A stretch of DNA of 64,000 nucleotides, taken from contig JBEKQP010000001.1 in the NCBI GenBank assembly GCA_049519595.1, positions 1 to 64,000 on the forward strand. Direction: 5' to 3'. Below, piece after piece: positions 42,716-50,577 of the stretch. The DNA is from CAWBRT01 sp049519595. Lineage in GTDB: Bacteria; Acidobacteriota; Terriglobia; Terriglobales; Acidobacteriaceae. The position numbers and the translations under genes were made by a program. Below the pieces are notes generated by a model that worked only from the letters and a program-made list of their open reading frames with translations, made no database searches and was not told where the DNA came from. Positions within the stretch are counted from its first letter, which is position 1; every line of letters starts with the position of its first letter.

Positions 42716-43591
42716 GTGTCCCTCTCTCGTAACATAGGAACTACGCTGGAAATGATCAAGTGGGAGCACTCCGTGCTGACGCTTCCGTTTGGCCTTACCG
42801 GCGCGGTGCTGGCGGCGCGCGGCCTTCCCAGCGTGCGACAGGCGGTCTGGCTGGTGGTGGCGCTGGTCTCCGCCCGGTCAGCGGCCATGGCCTTCAACCG
42901 CCTGGCAGACGCGGCCATCGATGCCGAAAACCCGCGAACAGCATCGCGCGCCATTCCCGCCGGACTTCTCTCGCGGCAATTCGTCTTCTGGTTTGTCGTG
43001 GTGTTCTCGCTGATCCTGATTTTCGCAGCGAGGATGCTGAGCCAGCTTGCATTCTATCTCTCGCCCGTGGCGCTGGTCATCCTCTTCGGCTACTCATACA
43101 CCAAACGCTTCACGCGCTGGGCGCATGTGTTCCTGGGTCTGGCCATGGGGATCGCCCCAGCCGCCGCGTGGGTGGCGATCCGGGGCACGCTGGACCCGAA
43201 AATCTTCATCGTGACCGGCGCGGTCATGTTCTGGGGGGGCGGCTTCGATATTTTGTATAGCTGCCAGGACTACGAGCATGATTGCCGCGCCGGATTGTAC
43301 TCCGTCCCCCGGGCCTTTGGCATCGCGAGGGCGCTGGTGCTGGCGCGCATCTTCCACGTCGTCGCCTTTGGACTGTTTCTGTGGATGGTGTTCGCGTTTG
43401 CGCTAGGTCCGGTGGCACTGGTGGGAGTGCTGCTGGTGGGAGCGCTGCTGATTTATGAGCACTCGCTGGTGCGGGCGAACGACCTGAGCAGACTCAACGC
43501 GGCGTTTTTCACCACCAACGGCTTTATTTCCATGCTGCTGCTGGGCTTTATTGCCGCCGATCTGCTGATCCGGCACGGCTCCAGCCTTTAG
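42716..43591 (+). CDS. mqnP: UbiA-type prenyltransferase, probable menaquinone route
   Basis: Integral membrane enzyme of 291 residues that attaches a polyprenyl chain to an aromatic acid. The Asp-rich motifs are NRLADAAIDAENPR and DILYSCQDYEHDCR; eight or nine helices surround them. YTKRFTRWAHVFLG matches the family. It is followed 31 bases later by the aminofutalosine synthase gene, so the MqnP role in the futalosine pathway is likely, as opposed to UbiA in ubiquinone synthesis. Start GTG 42716; an in-frame ATG (MIKWEH) at 42752 lies further in. Confidence 0.82.
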   Translation: MSLSRNIGTTLEMIKWEHSVLTLPFGLTGAVLAARGLPSVRQAVWLVVALVSARSAAMAFNRLADAAIDAENPRTASRAIPAGLLSRQFVFWFVVVFSLILIFAARMLSQLAFYLSPVALVILFGYSYTKRFTRWAHVFLGLAMGIAPAAAWVAIRGTLDPKIFIVTGAVMFWGGGFDILYSCQDYEHDCRAGLYSVPRAFGIARALVLARIFHVVAFGLFLWMVFAFALGPVALVGVLLVGALLIYEHSLVRANDLSRLNAAFFTTNGFISMLLLGFIAADLLIRHGSSL

Positions 43592-43622
43592 AAATGGTTC
43601 TTTGTGCGTTATCATCGAAAAG

Positions 43623-44765
43623 ATGTTTGGCTCGGAGAATAAACACCGCCCATTTCAAACAGACGATCCCAGGCTGCTGCCAATCGCCGACAAGGTGGCG
43701 CGGCAGGAACGTCTGACGTCTGAAGATGGCCTCGCCCTCTACCAGACGAGCGATATCCTCGCTGTCGGCTGGCTGGCTAACCAGGTGCGCGAACGCATGC
43801 ATGGCGATGTCGCGTACTTCAATGTCAACCGTCACATCAACCCAACCAACGTCTGCGTAGCGGCTTGCCGGCTGTGTGCCTTTGGCCGCAGAAAAGACGT
43901 CCCCGGGGCCTACACAATGGCTTTGGAGGAGGCTTGGCGCGCGGCGGCTTCGGGCTACACGGAAGCGGTGACGGAGTTTCACATCGTCGGTGGCCTGCAC
44001 CCTGACTTGCCGCTAGAATATTTCTTAGATCTGTTTCGCGGTCTCAGGGAGCGGTTTCCGAAGGTGCACCTCAAGGCGTTCACCATGGTGGAGGTTGCGT
44101 TCTTCGCCAAGCGTGCCAAGCTCTCGATACGCGAGACGCTGCTGAAAATGAAAGAGGCAGGCGTGCAATCGATGCCCGGTGGAGGAGCGGAAATCTTCGC
44201 CGAACGGGTGCGCTCAATCATCTGCGACCACAAGATCGATGGAAACGAGTGGCTGGAAACGGCGCGTATCGCTCACGAGGTCGGGCTGAAGTCGAACGCC
44301 ACCATGCTCTACGGGCACATCGAGAACGACGAGGACAGGGTGGATCATCTGGTGAAGCTGCGAGCCCTGCAGGACGAGACCCATGGGTTCCAGTGTTTTA
44401 TTCCGCTCTCGTTCCATCCCGCCAATACCATGCTCGAACACCTGCCTACCACCACCGGCATGCAGGACATCAAGCAAATAGCGGTCTCGCGGTTGGTGCT
44501 GGACAACTTCCCGCACATCAAGTCCTACTGGCAAATGATGACTCCTAAGGTGGCACAGATTTCGCTGTGCTTTGGAGCTGACGATATCGATGGCACGGTG
44601 GTGGAAGAAAAGATCTACCACGACGCGGGAGCGACGACGCCCCAGGGTCTTCGCCGCCATGACTTGATCAGGTTGATCAAGGAAGCTGGGCGGGAGCCGT
44701 TGGAGCGAGACACGCTGTATCGGCGGGTGACTCGGGACGAAACTTCGTTCACGGTTGCCGTCTAG
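43623..44765 (+). CDS. mqnE: Aminofutalosine synthase (radical SAM)
   Basis: Joins a chorismate-derived enolpyruvyl benzoate to the adenosyl radical of SAM, an early step of futalosine-dependent menaquinone synthesis. CVAACRLCAF holds the cluster cysteines (CxxxCxxC); NRHINPTNVC, EFHIVGGLHPDLP and FIPLSFHPANT are characteristic of MqnE. About 380 residues from ATG 43623; an upstream in-frame GTG at 43602 would add seven residues. It is the second gene of a unit with the UbiA-like gene. Menaquinone would supply the quinol oxidised by the cytochromes at 5-12 kb. Confidence 0.92.
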   Translation: MFGSENKHRPFQTDDPRLLPIADKVARQERLTSEDGLALYQTSDILAVGWLANQVRERMHGDVAYFNVNRHINPTNVCVAACRLCAFGRRKDVPGAYTMALEEAWRAAASGYTEAVTEFHIVGGLHPDLPLEYFLDLFRGLRERFPKVHLKAFTMVEVAFFAKRAKLSIRETLLKMKEAGVQSMPGGGAEIFAERVRSIICDHKIDGNEWLETARIAHEVGLKSNATMLYGHIENDEDRVDHLVKLRALQDETHGFQCFIPLSFHPANTMLEHLPTTTGMQDIKQIAVSRLVLDNFPHIKSYWQMMTPKVAQISLCFGADDIDGTVVEEKIYHDAGATTPQGLRRHDLIRLIKEAGREPLERDTLYRRVTRDETSFTVAV

Positions 44766-45164
44766 GCGGGCTGCGGAAGGTAGTCTGTAGGGCCCAACTC
44801 GAAGCTTCGCCATATCCGCTTCGCCTGCAGCTCCGCAAATATAGCCGCCAGCGAGAATGCATGCTCCCCACTCCGCAGGGGCTCTTTTGTGCCCTGGAAA
44901 CGTTCCTAGGGGCGCGCTGATGGGGCGGTGGAGTAACGGGCCCTAGTTCGATCATACTTTCACCCCGAATGCTTGCAATTCTGATTGGCATTGCCGTCCG
45001 CAGGTCAGATTCCTGAGTGGCAGGCCCCGTGCAAGTCCGCGCCTGTTAGAGGGTTTCATTCATTGGTGAAGCAACTGTCTTTTGTCTGCACGCTTCAGTA
45101 ACAGCAGGTGTACAATTCCCGGACACAGGGACTTTGGGAGCCACTCCTGTAACGGAGCCCATGA
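44766..45164 (+). other. Leader region before the HPF-sigma gene, no gene seen
   Basis: A 399-base gap without coding signal. A short GGAAACGTTCC imperfect palindrome lies near 44896. From about 44990 to 45045 several GC-rich words could fold together. I could not assign a known riboswitch or tRNA. Confidence 0.3.
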
Positions 45165-46211
45165 ATGAACGTCCATTTCACGTACAAACTTTCAAAAACT
45201 GCCGATCTCGAAAATCTGATCACACAACGAATTGAAAAACTACAAAAGCGCCTTCAGGTGTTTCGGCCCGACATGATTTCGCTGTATGGTTCGGTCGATG
45301 AGCATCCGAAGATGGGCTTCAACGTAGCGCTGAATCTGCGCTTGCCGTCCGGGCAACTGGCTGCGCGCGAAGTCGGCGACACGGCACCGAGCGCGATTAA
45401 GAGTTGCTTTGAGAGCCTGAAGGAGCAACTCGCGAAGCACATGGATCACCTGCGGGCCGCGTACAAGTGGCCACGCAGAAGGCGCCCGGCGGGACGTACC
45501 CGCGCGGAAACGCAGGTGCCCTTCGAAGAGACACTTGCGTCCGTGCAGGCCGACGTCGTTTCCGCCCAGGATGTTAATGGCTGGCTGAATGCGAATCTCG
45601 ACAAATTGCAGCGATTCGTCGAGCGGGAACTTCGCTACCGCAGCAACAGCGGGCAGCTGCGTGCGCAACAGATAACACCAGAGGAGGTAATCAGCGAGGC
45701 CATCGCGAACGCGCTGGACGGCCGCACGGAAAAACCCGAGAAATTTACGCTGGAGCCCTGGCTGTACTTTCTTTCACGGGCCGCCATCGATCGTCTGGCG
45801 GAGCAAGCTCGCGGCGCAGAGGGTGAAGTCGGATTGGACTCTAGCGTGCGGGCAGAGGAGGCCACCGGAAGCGACGAGGCCATGCTCCAGTTCCATCATC
45901 CCGACGAAATGCTTACCAACGAGAATGTCATTCCCGATGGTGCAACCGCGACGCCGGAGGAGATCGCCGCTAGCGACGAAGTGATGGGAATGATCGAGAC
46001 GGTTTTGCGCAACGCGCATCACGAAGACCGGGAGGCTTTCATCCTGTTCACGATGGAAGGGTTCACCGTGCAGGAAATAGCCGTGATTACCGAGCGCAAG
46101 CCGGAAGAGGTCCGAACGTCGATTGCAAAAGCACGCGAACAACTGCGGAAAGCACTGCCGGTTGCCGAGCAGTTGAGGAACAAGCTGATCGAGCATTCCA
46201 AATCCGCCTAA
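45165..46211 (+). CDS. Ribosome hibernation (HPF) domain fused to sigma-factor-like domain
   Basis: A 348-residue protein combining two functions. Residues 1-105 match HPF/RaiA hibernation factors (LENLITQRIEKLQKRL, VALNLRLPSGQLAAREVGDTAPSAI, LKEQLAKHMDHLR), which sit in the ribosomal decoding region. Residues about 140-215 resemble sigma region 2 (PEEVISEAIANAL, LEPWLYFLSRAAIDRLAEQA) and 270-332 resemble region 4 (REAFILFTMEGFTVQEIAVI, EEVRTSIAKAREQLRKAL). A basic linker (KWPRRRRPAGRTR) joins them. It could couple ribosome state to transcription. ATG 45165 has a GGAGCC-type ribosome site. The eRF1-like gene follows after 40 bases. Confidence 0.8.
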   Translation: MNVHFTYKLSKTADLENLITQRIEKLQKRLQVFRPDMISLYGSVDEHPKMGFNVALNLRLPSGQLAAREVGDTAPSAIKSCFESLKEQLAKHMDHLRAAYKWPRRRRPAGRTRAETQVPFEETLASVQADVVSAQDVNGWLNANLDKLQRFVERELRYRSNSGQLRAQQITPEEVISEAIANALDGRTEKPEKFTLEPWLYFLSRAAIDRLAEQARGAEGEVGLDSSVRAEEATGSDEAMLQFHHPDEMLTNENVIPDGATATPEEIAASDEVMGMIETVLRNAHHEDREAFILFTMEGFTVQEIAVITERKPEEVRTSIAKAREQLRKALPVAEQLRNKLIEHSKSA

Positions 46212-46251
46212 ACAACCAGAACGAGTCCAAGAGTATTGAGGAGAGGTGTCG

Positions 46252-47412
46252 ATGATTACGCGAAGAGAAATCCGCGCTCTGGCCGAATTTCAATCGGCCC
46301 GAGGATGTGCAGTCACGTTTTACTATCAGCCCGACACACCGGCGAACCAGTCTCATCGGGAGGAAGCAATCCTGGTGAAGGATTTGGGGCGTGCGGCGCT
46401 TCGCGAAGCCGAGAAAGAGGGTCGCAACGATTATGCGCGCGCCGACCTGAGCCGAATTCTCGAGCTGGCGGAGCGTCTCCACGGGAATGCCGGGAAGGCG
46501 AAGGCGGTCTTTGCCGACTCGTCACAGAACGTCTGGCGTGAGTTTGACATTCCGGCATGGCTGGACAAGACGCGGGTGTTGATCGATCGTCGGTTTCATC
46601 TCAGACCGCTGGCGCCGCTGCTGGAGGTGAATCCGCGGGTATGCGTTTGCGTCGTGGATCGCAGCAAAGCGCGACTTTTCGACTACCAGAATGAAATCTG
46701 CAAGGAGGTTATCGGATTTTTCACCGAGTCGCCGCGAGTGGGCGAGAGCACGGGAGGGGGAGGCTACGATGCCGGACACATCTCCCGGCGCGTTTCCGAA
46801 TTTGCCAAGCAGCACTATAAAAAGGTGGCGGATACGATTCTGAAATTCTTTGAACGCGGCAGTTGCGAGAGTCTGGCGGTGGGAATCCGCGACGAGAATT
46901 GGCTCGAATTCGAATCTGTGCTGCACCCTTACCTCAAAAAGAATCTGGTCGGCCGCTTCCATGCCGATCCCGATACAGCGACTCCTCAGCAACTGAAAGG
47001 AAAGCTCGAACGGCTGCTGGATGAGTACGAACTGAATCGGCACCGAGGGCTCGTCCGCGAGGTGCTGGGGGAAGCGCAGCGGAAGGCTCGCGGGGCAGTC
47101 GGCTTGCGGCGCGTGCTGCGCTCGCTGGAAACCGGAGAGATTCAGACACTGCTGCTGGGAGAGCACTTTCAGGCCCCTGGCGTCGAGTGCCGCCATTGTG
47201 GGCATGTAGACCTGAAAGTCTATCCCAACTGCGCAATCTGCTCGCATCCTGTCGCTGCCGTAGAGGATATCAGCGACGCGATCCTGGGAGCGGCACTGCG
47301 TGGCGGCATAGAGGTGGTCTACGTGAGAGACGATTCCGAATTGGAAGCGGCAGGAAATATCGCCGCGCTGCTACGCTTCCGGGCGGACCAACGGAGAGCG
47401 GTTGCCTCATAG
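46252..47412 (+). CDS. Bacterial eRF1-like protein with altered GGQ loop
   Basis: A 386-residue member of the bacterial archaeo-eukaryotic release-factor-like group. Residues 128-144 (RVCVCVVDRSKARLFDY) start the catalytic-domain analogue. Residues 168-172 read GGGGY and are followed by a helix ending QHYKKVAD; aligned by eye to eRF1 (GRGGQ ... HNYVRKVAE), Tyr172 falls exactly on the catalytic Gln. The C-domain holds a zinc ribbon (Cys313, 316, 327, 330) and GIEVVYVRDDSELEAAGNIA, like the eRF1 end. The N-terminal 120 residues are distinct from the eRF1 stop-codon domain. ATG 46252 follows GAGGAGAGG. A terminator ends the unit. Confidence 0.82.
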   Translation: MITRREIRALAEFQSARGCAVTFYYQPDTPANQSHREEAILVKDLGRAALREAEKEGRNDYARADLSRILELAERLHGNAGKAKAVFADSSQNVWREFDIPAWLDKTRVLIDRRFHLRPLAPLLEVNPRVCVCVVDRSKARLFDYQNEICKEVIGFFTESPRVGESTGGGGYDAGHISRRVSEFAKQHYKKVADTILKFFERGSCESLAVGIRDENWLEFESVLHPYLKKNLVGRFHADPDTATPQQLKGKLERLLDEYELNRHRGLVREVLGEAQRKARGAVGLRRVLRSLETGEIQTLLLGEHFQAPGVECRHCGHVDLKVYPNCAICSHPVAAVEDISDAILGAALRGGIEVVYVRDDSELEAAGNIAALLRFRADQRRAVAS

Positions 47413-47433
47413 ACTTGTAGGGTGCGAAACATG

Positions 47434-47461
47434 GGCGTGGCCTTTTGGCTGCGCCTTTTTT
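47434..47461 (+). terminator. Terminator after the eRF1-like gene
   Basis: GGCGTGGCC, loop TTTT, GGCTGCGCC with two G-T type pairs, followed by six T; 22 bases after the stop. It closes the two-gene hibernation/rescue unit. Confidence 0.75.
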
Positions 47462-47538
47462 GTTGTTTTTTACGGTTGCGCTACGATACGTTGGGTCGGT
47501 TAGCAACCTATGAGCAGCGTTGGGTCGGAGGCTGATCC

Positions 47539-48216
47539 ATGTCATTGCCGCAAGCATCACAGATACACTCCTTTTTCTCTTCCTTTGGCACTTTTTCGGT
47601 TGTGGCATTGAGTTCGGTGTTCTTTCTCGTCGATCCATTCGCCGCCATCCCGGCATTCCTGGCGATGACCGCGAACCATGAAGCTACGGTCAGACGCCGA
47701 ATGGCGAAGCGCGCTGCCTGGACGTGTTTCGGAGTGCTGTCGGTGTTTGCATTGTCGGGCGGGATGATCTTCCGCATGTTTGGCATCACGCTGGCAGCTT
47801 TTGAAATCGCAGGTGGGTTGATTCTGTTGTTGATAGGGCTTGAGATGATTCAGGCGCGTCGCTCCGCCACCCAGGAACACACCAGTGAAACCCTGGAAGG
47901 AGCCATGAAGGAAGACATAGGAATTACACCGCTCGGCGTGCCGATGTTGGCCGGGCCGGGGGCAATTTCAACCGTGATGGTGCTGACCGGAGCTTCTCCG
48001 CGTTGGCTTCACATCTCGGTGGTGTGGTTGGCCATCGTGGTGACGTCCTTCGCCTCTTACGTGATCCTGGCGGGTGCGGACCGCATTCGCCGACGGCTTG
48101 GCGAAACGGGAATCCGCATCATGATGCGCATGATGGGCTTGCTGCTGACCGCCATCGCAGTCCAGTTCGTGATCAACGGGTTGGTTTTGATTGGCGTGAT
48201 TCAGGGTGGTGGGTAA
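47539..48216 (+). CDS. marC: MarC-family membrane protein
   Basis: A 225-residue inner-membrane protein with six helices in two repeats. FFLVDPFAAIPAFLAMTAN and ITPLGVPMLAGPGAISTVMVL are the paired MarC signatures with conserved NP/GP turns (here DPF and AGPGA). The family includes YchE/YhgN types; no transport substrate is firmly established, and the former link with multiple antibiotic resistance has not held up. ATG 47539 lies shortly after GGAGG. It is separated from the eRF1-like gene by a terminator. Confidence 0.85.
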   Translation: MSLPQASQIHSFFSSFGTFSVVALSSVFFLVDPFAAIPAFLAMTANHEATVRRRMAKRAAWTCFGVLSVFALSGGMIFRMFGITLAAFEIAGGLILLLIGLEMIQARRSATQEHTSETLEGAMKEDIGITPLGVPMLAGPGAISTVMVLTGASPRWLHISVVWLAIVVTSFASYVILAGADRIRRRLGETGIRIMMRMMGLLLTAIAVQFVINGLVLIGVIQGGG

Positions 48217-48338
48217 GGCCGCGACGCTGAGAGCTGACGGCGGGAACCTGGCTTTTTTTCAGGCGCGATGGTTCCGTTTGGGGCGAGGTGGTTTTTGGGC
48301 GTAAGTTACGATAAACCTGTTTACAACAATGAACTGGA

Positions 48339-48794
48339 ATGTTCGCGCCATTTCAGCGTAAATTGCTGCAAGTGAAACGCCTTCAGCAGGACAAACCGAG
48401 CCTCCTAGAAGGACAGCTAAGCAAGCGTGGGACAGCTATCCTTGTCGTGATATTCCTCGCGATTGCCATCGCAGCCGACCAATTACGACCGGGGTGGGGG
48501 CGTTCCGCAGGAACAACCGCTGGCGTCTTTGCCGCCGCTTCAGTCATGTGGCCACAGTTCCGAAGAGAATGGTGGTTTTGGTTCACACTGTTGCCGCTGT
48601 TCGCTCTGCAAGTGATCGTCTTTGTGCGCTTTCAGGGATTCCGATTGTTTGTCGAGCAGGCAGCCCCCGCTGTGTGGTTCCTGCTCGGCCTAGCAGACTT
48701 CGTGTGCGTTGCAACGGCAGTGGTTCTTATAGCTCAATTTGCAAGACGAAGGAAGGGCACTGGATGCGAGAAGAACGAACACAGTTCATCGTAA
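48339..48794 (+). CDS. Unknown small membrane protein
   Basis: A 151-residue protein with an N-terminal basic stretch and four predicted helices (GTAILVVIFLAIAIAADQL, TTAGVFAAASVMW, FWFTLLPLFALQVIVF, AVWFLLGLADFVCVATAVVL), ending in a charged tail. No family recognised. The ATG at 48339 lacks an obvious ribosome site and base composition is slightly lower in GC, so it could have been acquired; evidence is slight. Confidence 0.5.
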   Translation: MFAPFQRKLLQVKRLQQDKPSLLEGQLSKRGTAILVVIFLAIAIAADQLRPGWGRSAGTTAGVFAAASVMWPQFRREWWFWFTLLPLFALQVIVFVRFQGFRLFVEQAAPAVWFLLGLADFVCVATAVVLIAQFARRRKGTGCEKNEHSSS

Positions 48795-48888
48795 TTGTTG
48801 TGAAATCGTCTTCTCAACAATTAGGGGCGAGATGAGCGCGAGTGGGAGATAAAGCGCAAATTGGGTCAACCGGCGACACCAGAAGAAA

Positions 48889-49042
48889 TTACCCCAGGTT
48901 AGCGTCGAAGAGCGCGGCGCGGAACCTGGGGCACCTGGCTGGTGGCCCACTCAACGCGTTGTTCGTTGAGTGGGGTAGTTAAGGAGTATGTTCAATGATC
49001 ACTACCCCACTCAAGCCAACAGAAGGCTTGAATGGGGCACCC
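48889..49042. repeat. Three hairpin repeats in a row
   Basis: Copies at 48889-48935 (ACCCCAGGTT ... AACCTGGGGCACC), 48941-48980 (GGTGGCCCACTCAACG ... GTTGAGTGGGGTAGTT) and 49001-49042 (ACTACCCCACTCAAGCC ... GGCTTGAATGGGGCACC). The first and third are in reverse orientation to the second. Their inner arms differ but each pairs with itself. Confidence 0.7.
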
Positions 49043-49069
49043 AAACCTGCACACTCCTACACAAACAGC

Positions 49070-50248
49070 TCAGAAGGCGTCAATCCCGGTGATGGCCGTG
49101 CCCAGGATAAGGGTGTGGACATCGTGGGTTCCTTCATAGGTCTTGACCGACTCCAGATTCGCCATGTGGCGGAAGACCGGGTATTCGTCGGCGATGCCGT
49201 TGGCGCCCAGAATATCGCGCGCCAAACGTGCGCACTCCAGCGCCATCCAGACGTTATTCCGCTTGGCCATGGAGATGTGCTGGTGTCCAGCTTTTCCCTC
49301 ATCCTTAAGACGGCCGACTTGCAGGACGAGGAGTTGTCCCTTGGTGATCTCGCTCAACATCCAAACCAGCTTCTCCTGCACCAGTTGATGCGATGCGATC
49401 GGCTTGTCATGGAACTGCTTGCGGAATAACGCATACTGAAGCGCCGTGTCGTAGCACGCCATAGCGGCGCCGAGCGCTCCCCACGCAATCCCGTACCGGG
49501 CCTGGTTCAAACACATGAGCGCCGACTTAAGCCCATCGGATTTCGGCAGGATGTTCTGACAGGGAATGCGGACGTCCTGCAACGAGAGGGAAGAGGTGAC
49601 CGAGGCGCGCAGCGACCATTTCCCGTGCACGTCCTGTGCACTGAAGCCGGGCCGATCGGTCTCGACCAGAAAACCGCGGACTTTGCCGTCTTGTTCCTCG
49701 TTCTTTGCCCAGATCACGGCAACGTCGGCAATGGAGCCAGAGGTGATCCACATTTTCTCGCCGCTCAGCACGTACTCGTGGCCCTCGCGGCGCGCACGCG
49801 TGCGCATGGCCCCGGGATTGGAGCCCGCATCGGGTTCGGTGAGGCCGAAGCAGCCGAGTTTATCTCCCGCAGCCATCGGTGGAAGCCACTGTTCTTTCTG
49901 TTCTTCGCTGCCGAAGGCGTGAATGGGATACATGCAGAGCGCCGATTGTACGCTGACGAAGGAGCGCACGCCGCTATCTCCGCGTTCCATCTCCTGCATG
50001 ATGAGGCCGTACTCGACGTTGTTCATCTCGGCGCAGCCATAACCCCGCAAGGTGGCGCCGAAGAATCCGAGTTCGGCCATGGGTTGCACCAGTTCCCGCG
50101 GGAAGCGGCCGTCCCGGTTGCACTCTTCGATGATGGGAATCAGATTGTCTTCGATGAACTGGCGCGAAGTGTCACGCACCATGATTTCTTCGTCGGAAAG
50201 TAGCGAATCGAATTGGATGAAATCGAAGCCCTTAAATTTGATTGCCAT
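49070..50248 (-). CDS. Acyl-CoA dehydrogenase, glutaryl-CoA dehydrogenase-like
   Basis: Flavoenzyme of 392 residues, normal family length. GCFGLTEPDAGSNPGAM is the flavin/substrate segment; YVLSGEKMWITSGSIADVAV, MAKRNNVWMALECARLARDILGANGI and YEGTHDVHTLILGTAITG at the end complete the fold, with Glu in the YEG segment. The combination IADEYPVFRHMANLESVKTYEGTHD is typical of glutaryl-CoA dehydrogenases, which also decarboxylate their product. It was assigned on motif likeness only. ATG 50248 gives MAIKFKGFDFIQ. It stands alone. Confidence 0.87.
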   Translation of the reverse strand: MAIKFKGFDFIQFDSLLSDEEIMVRDTSRQFIEDNLIPIIEECNRDGRFPRELVQPMAELGFFGATLRGYGCAEMNNVEYGLIMQEMERGDSGVRSFVSVQSALCMYPIHAFGSEEQKEQWLPPMAAGDKLGCFGLTEPDAGSNPGAMRTRARREGHEYVLSGEKMWITSGSIADVAVIWAKNEEQDGKVRGFLVETDRPGFSAQDVHGKWSLRASVTSSLSLQDVRIPCQNILPKSDGLKSALMCLNQARYGIAWGALGAAMACYDTALQYALFRKQFHDKPIASHQLVQEKLVWMLSEITKGQLLVLQVGRLKDEGKAGHQHISMAKRNNVWMALECARLARDILGANGIADEYPVFRHMANLESVKTYEGTHDVHTLILGTAITGIDAF

Positions 50249-50577
50249 AAGCCCTCAGGGCAGACGCCTGTTCGGCCCTGCCGCATATGAATTGAATTTG
50301 TAAAGCGAACCTAGCCAACCTTAGCACAACAGCCGGGAAAATGAAGGGGCATGGGCAATCCTGAGGGCTGAGAACCCCGGGAGAATGAACCTTGGGGCAA
50401 GCAATGAGCGATAATCTGACAAGAGCGGCACAGGCGATTTTTCCACCGCGCAAGCACCTGCGATGGCGCAAAAAATAGGGGAGTCGATGAGACTCCCCAC
50501 AGAAGCGACAGAGGCGATATCAGTTGGTGAGATTCAGGTAGGGAGCGCTCTGGTTGCATCCTGTCCAGGCGAAAAGG

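Noticed and set aside
44990..45060. Possible cobalamin-type riboswitch or tRNA in the leader of the HPF-sigma gene
   Set aside because: No B12-box pattern and no tRNA T-loop or acceptor pairing could be found.
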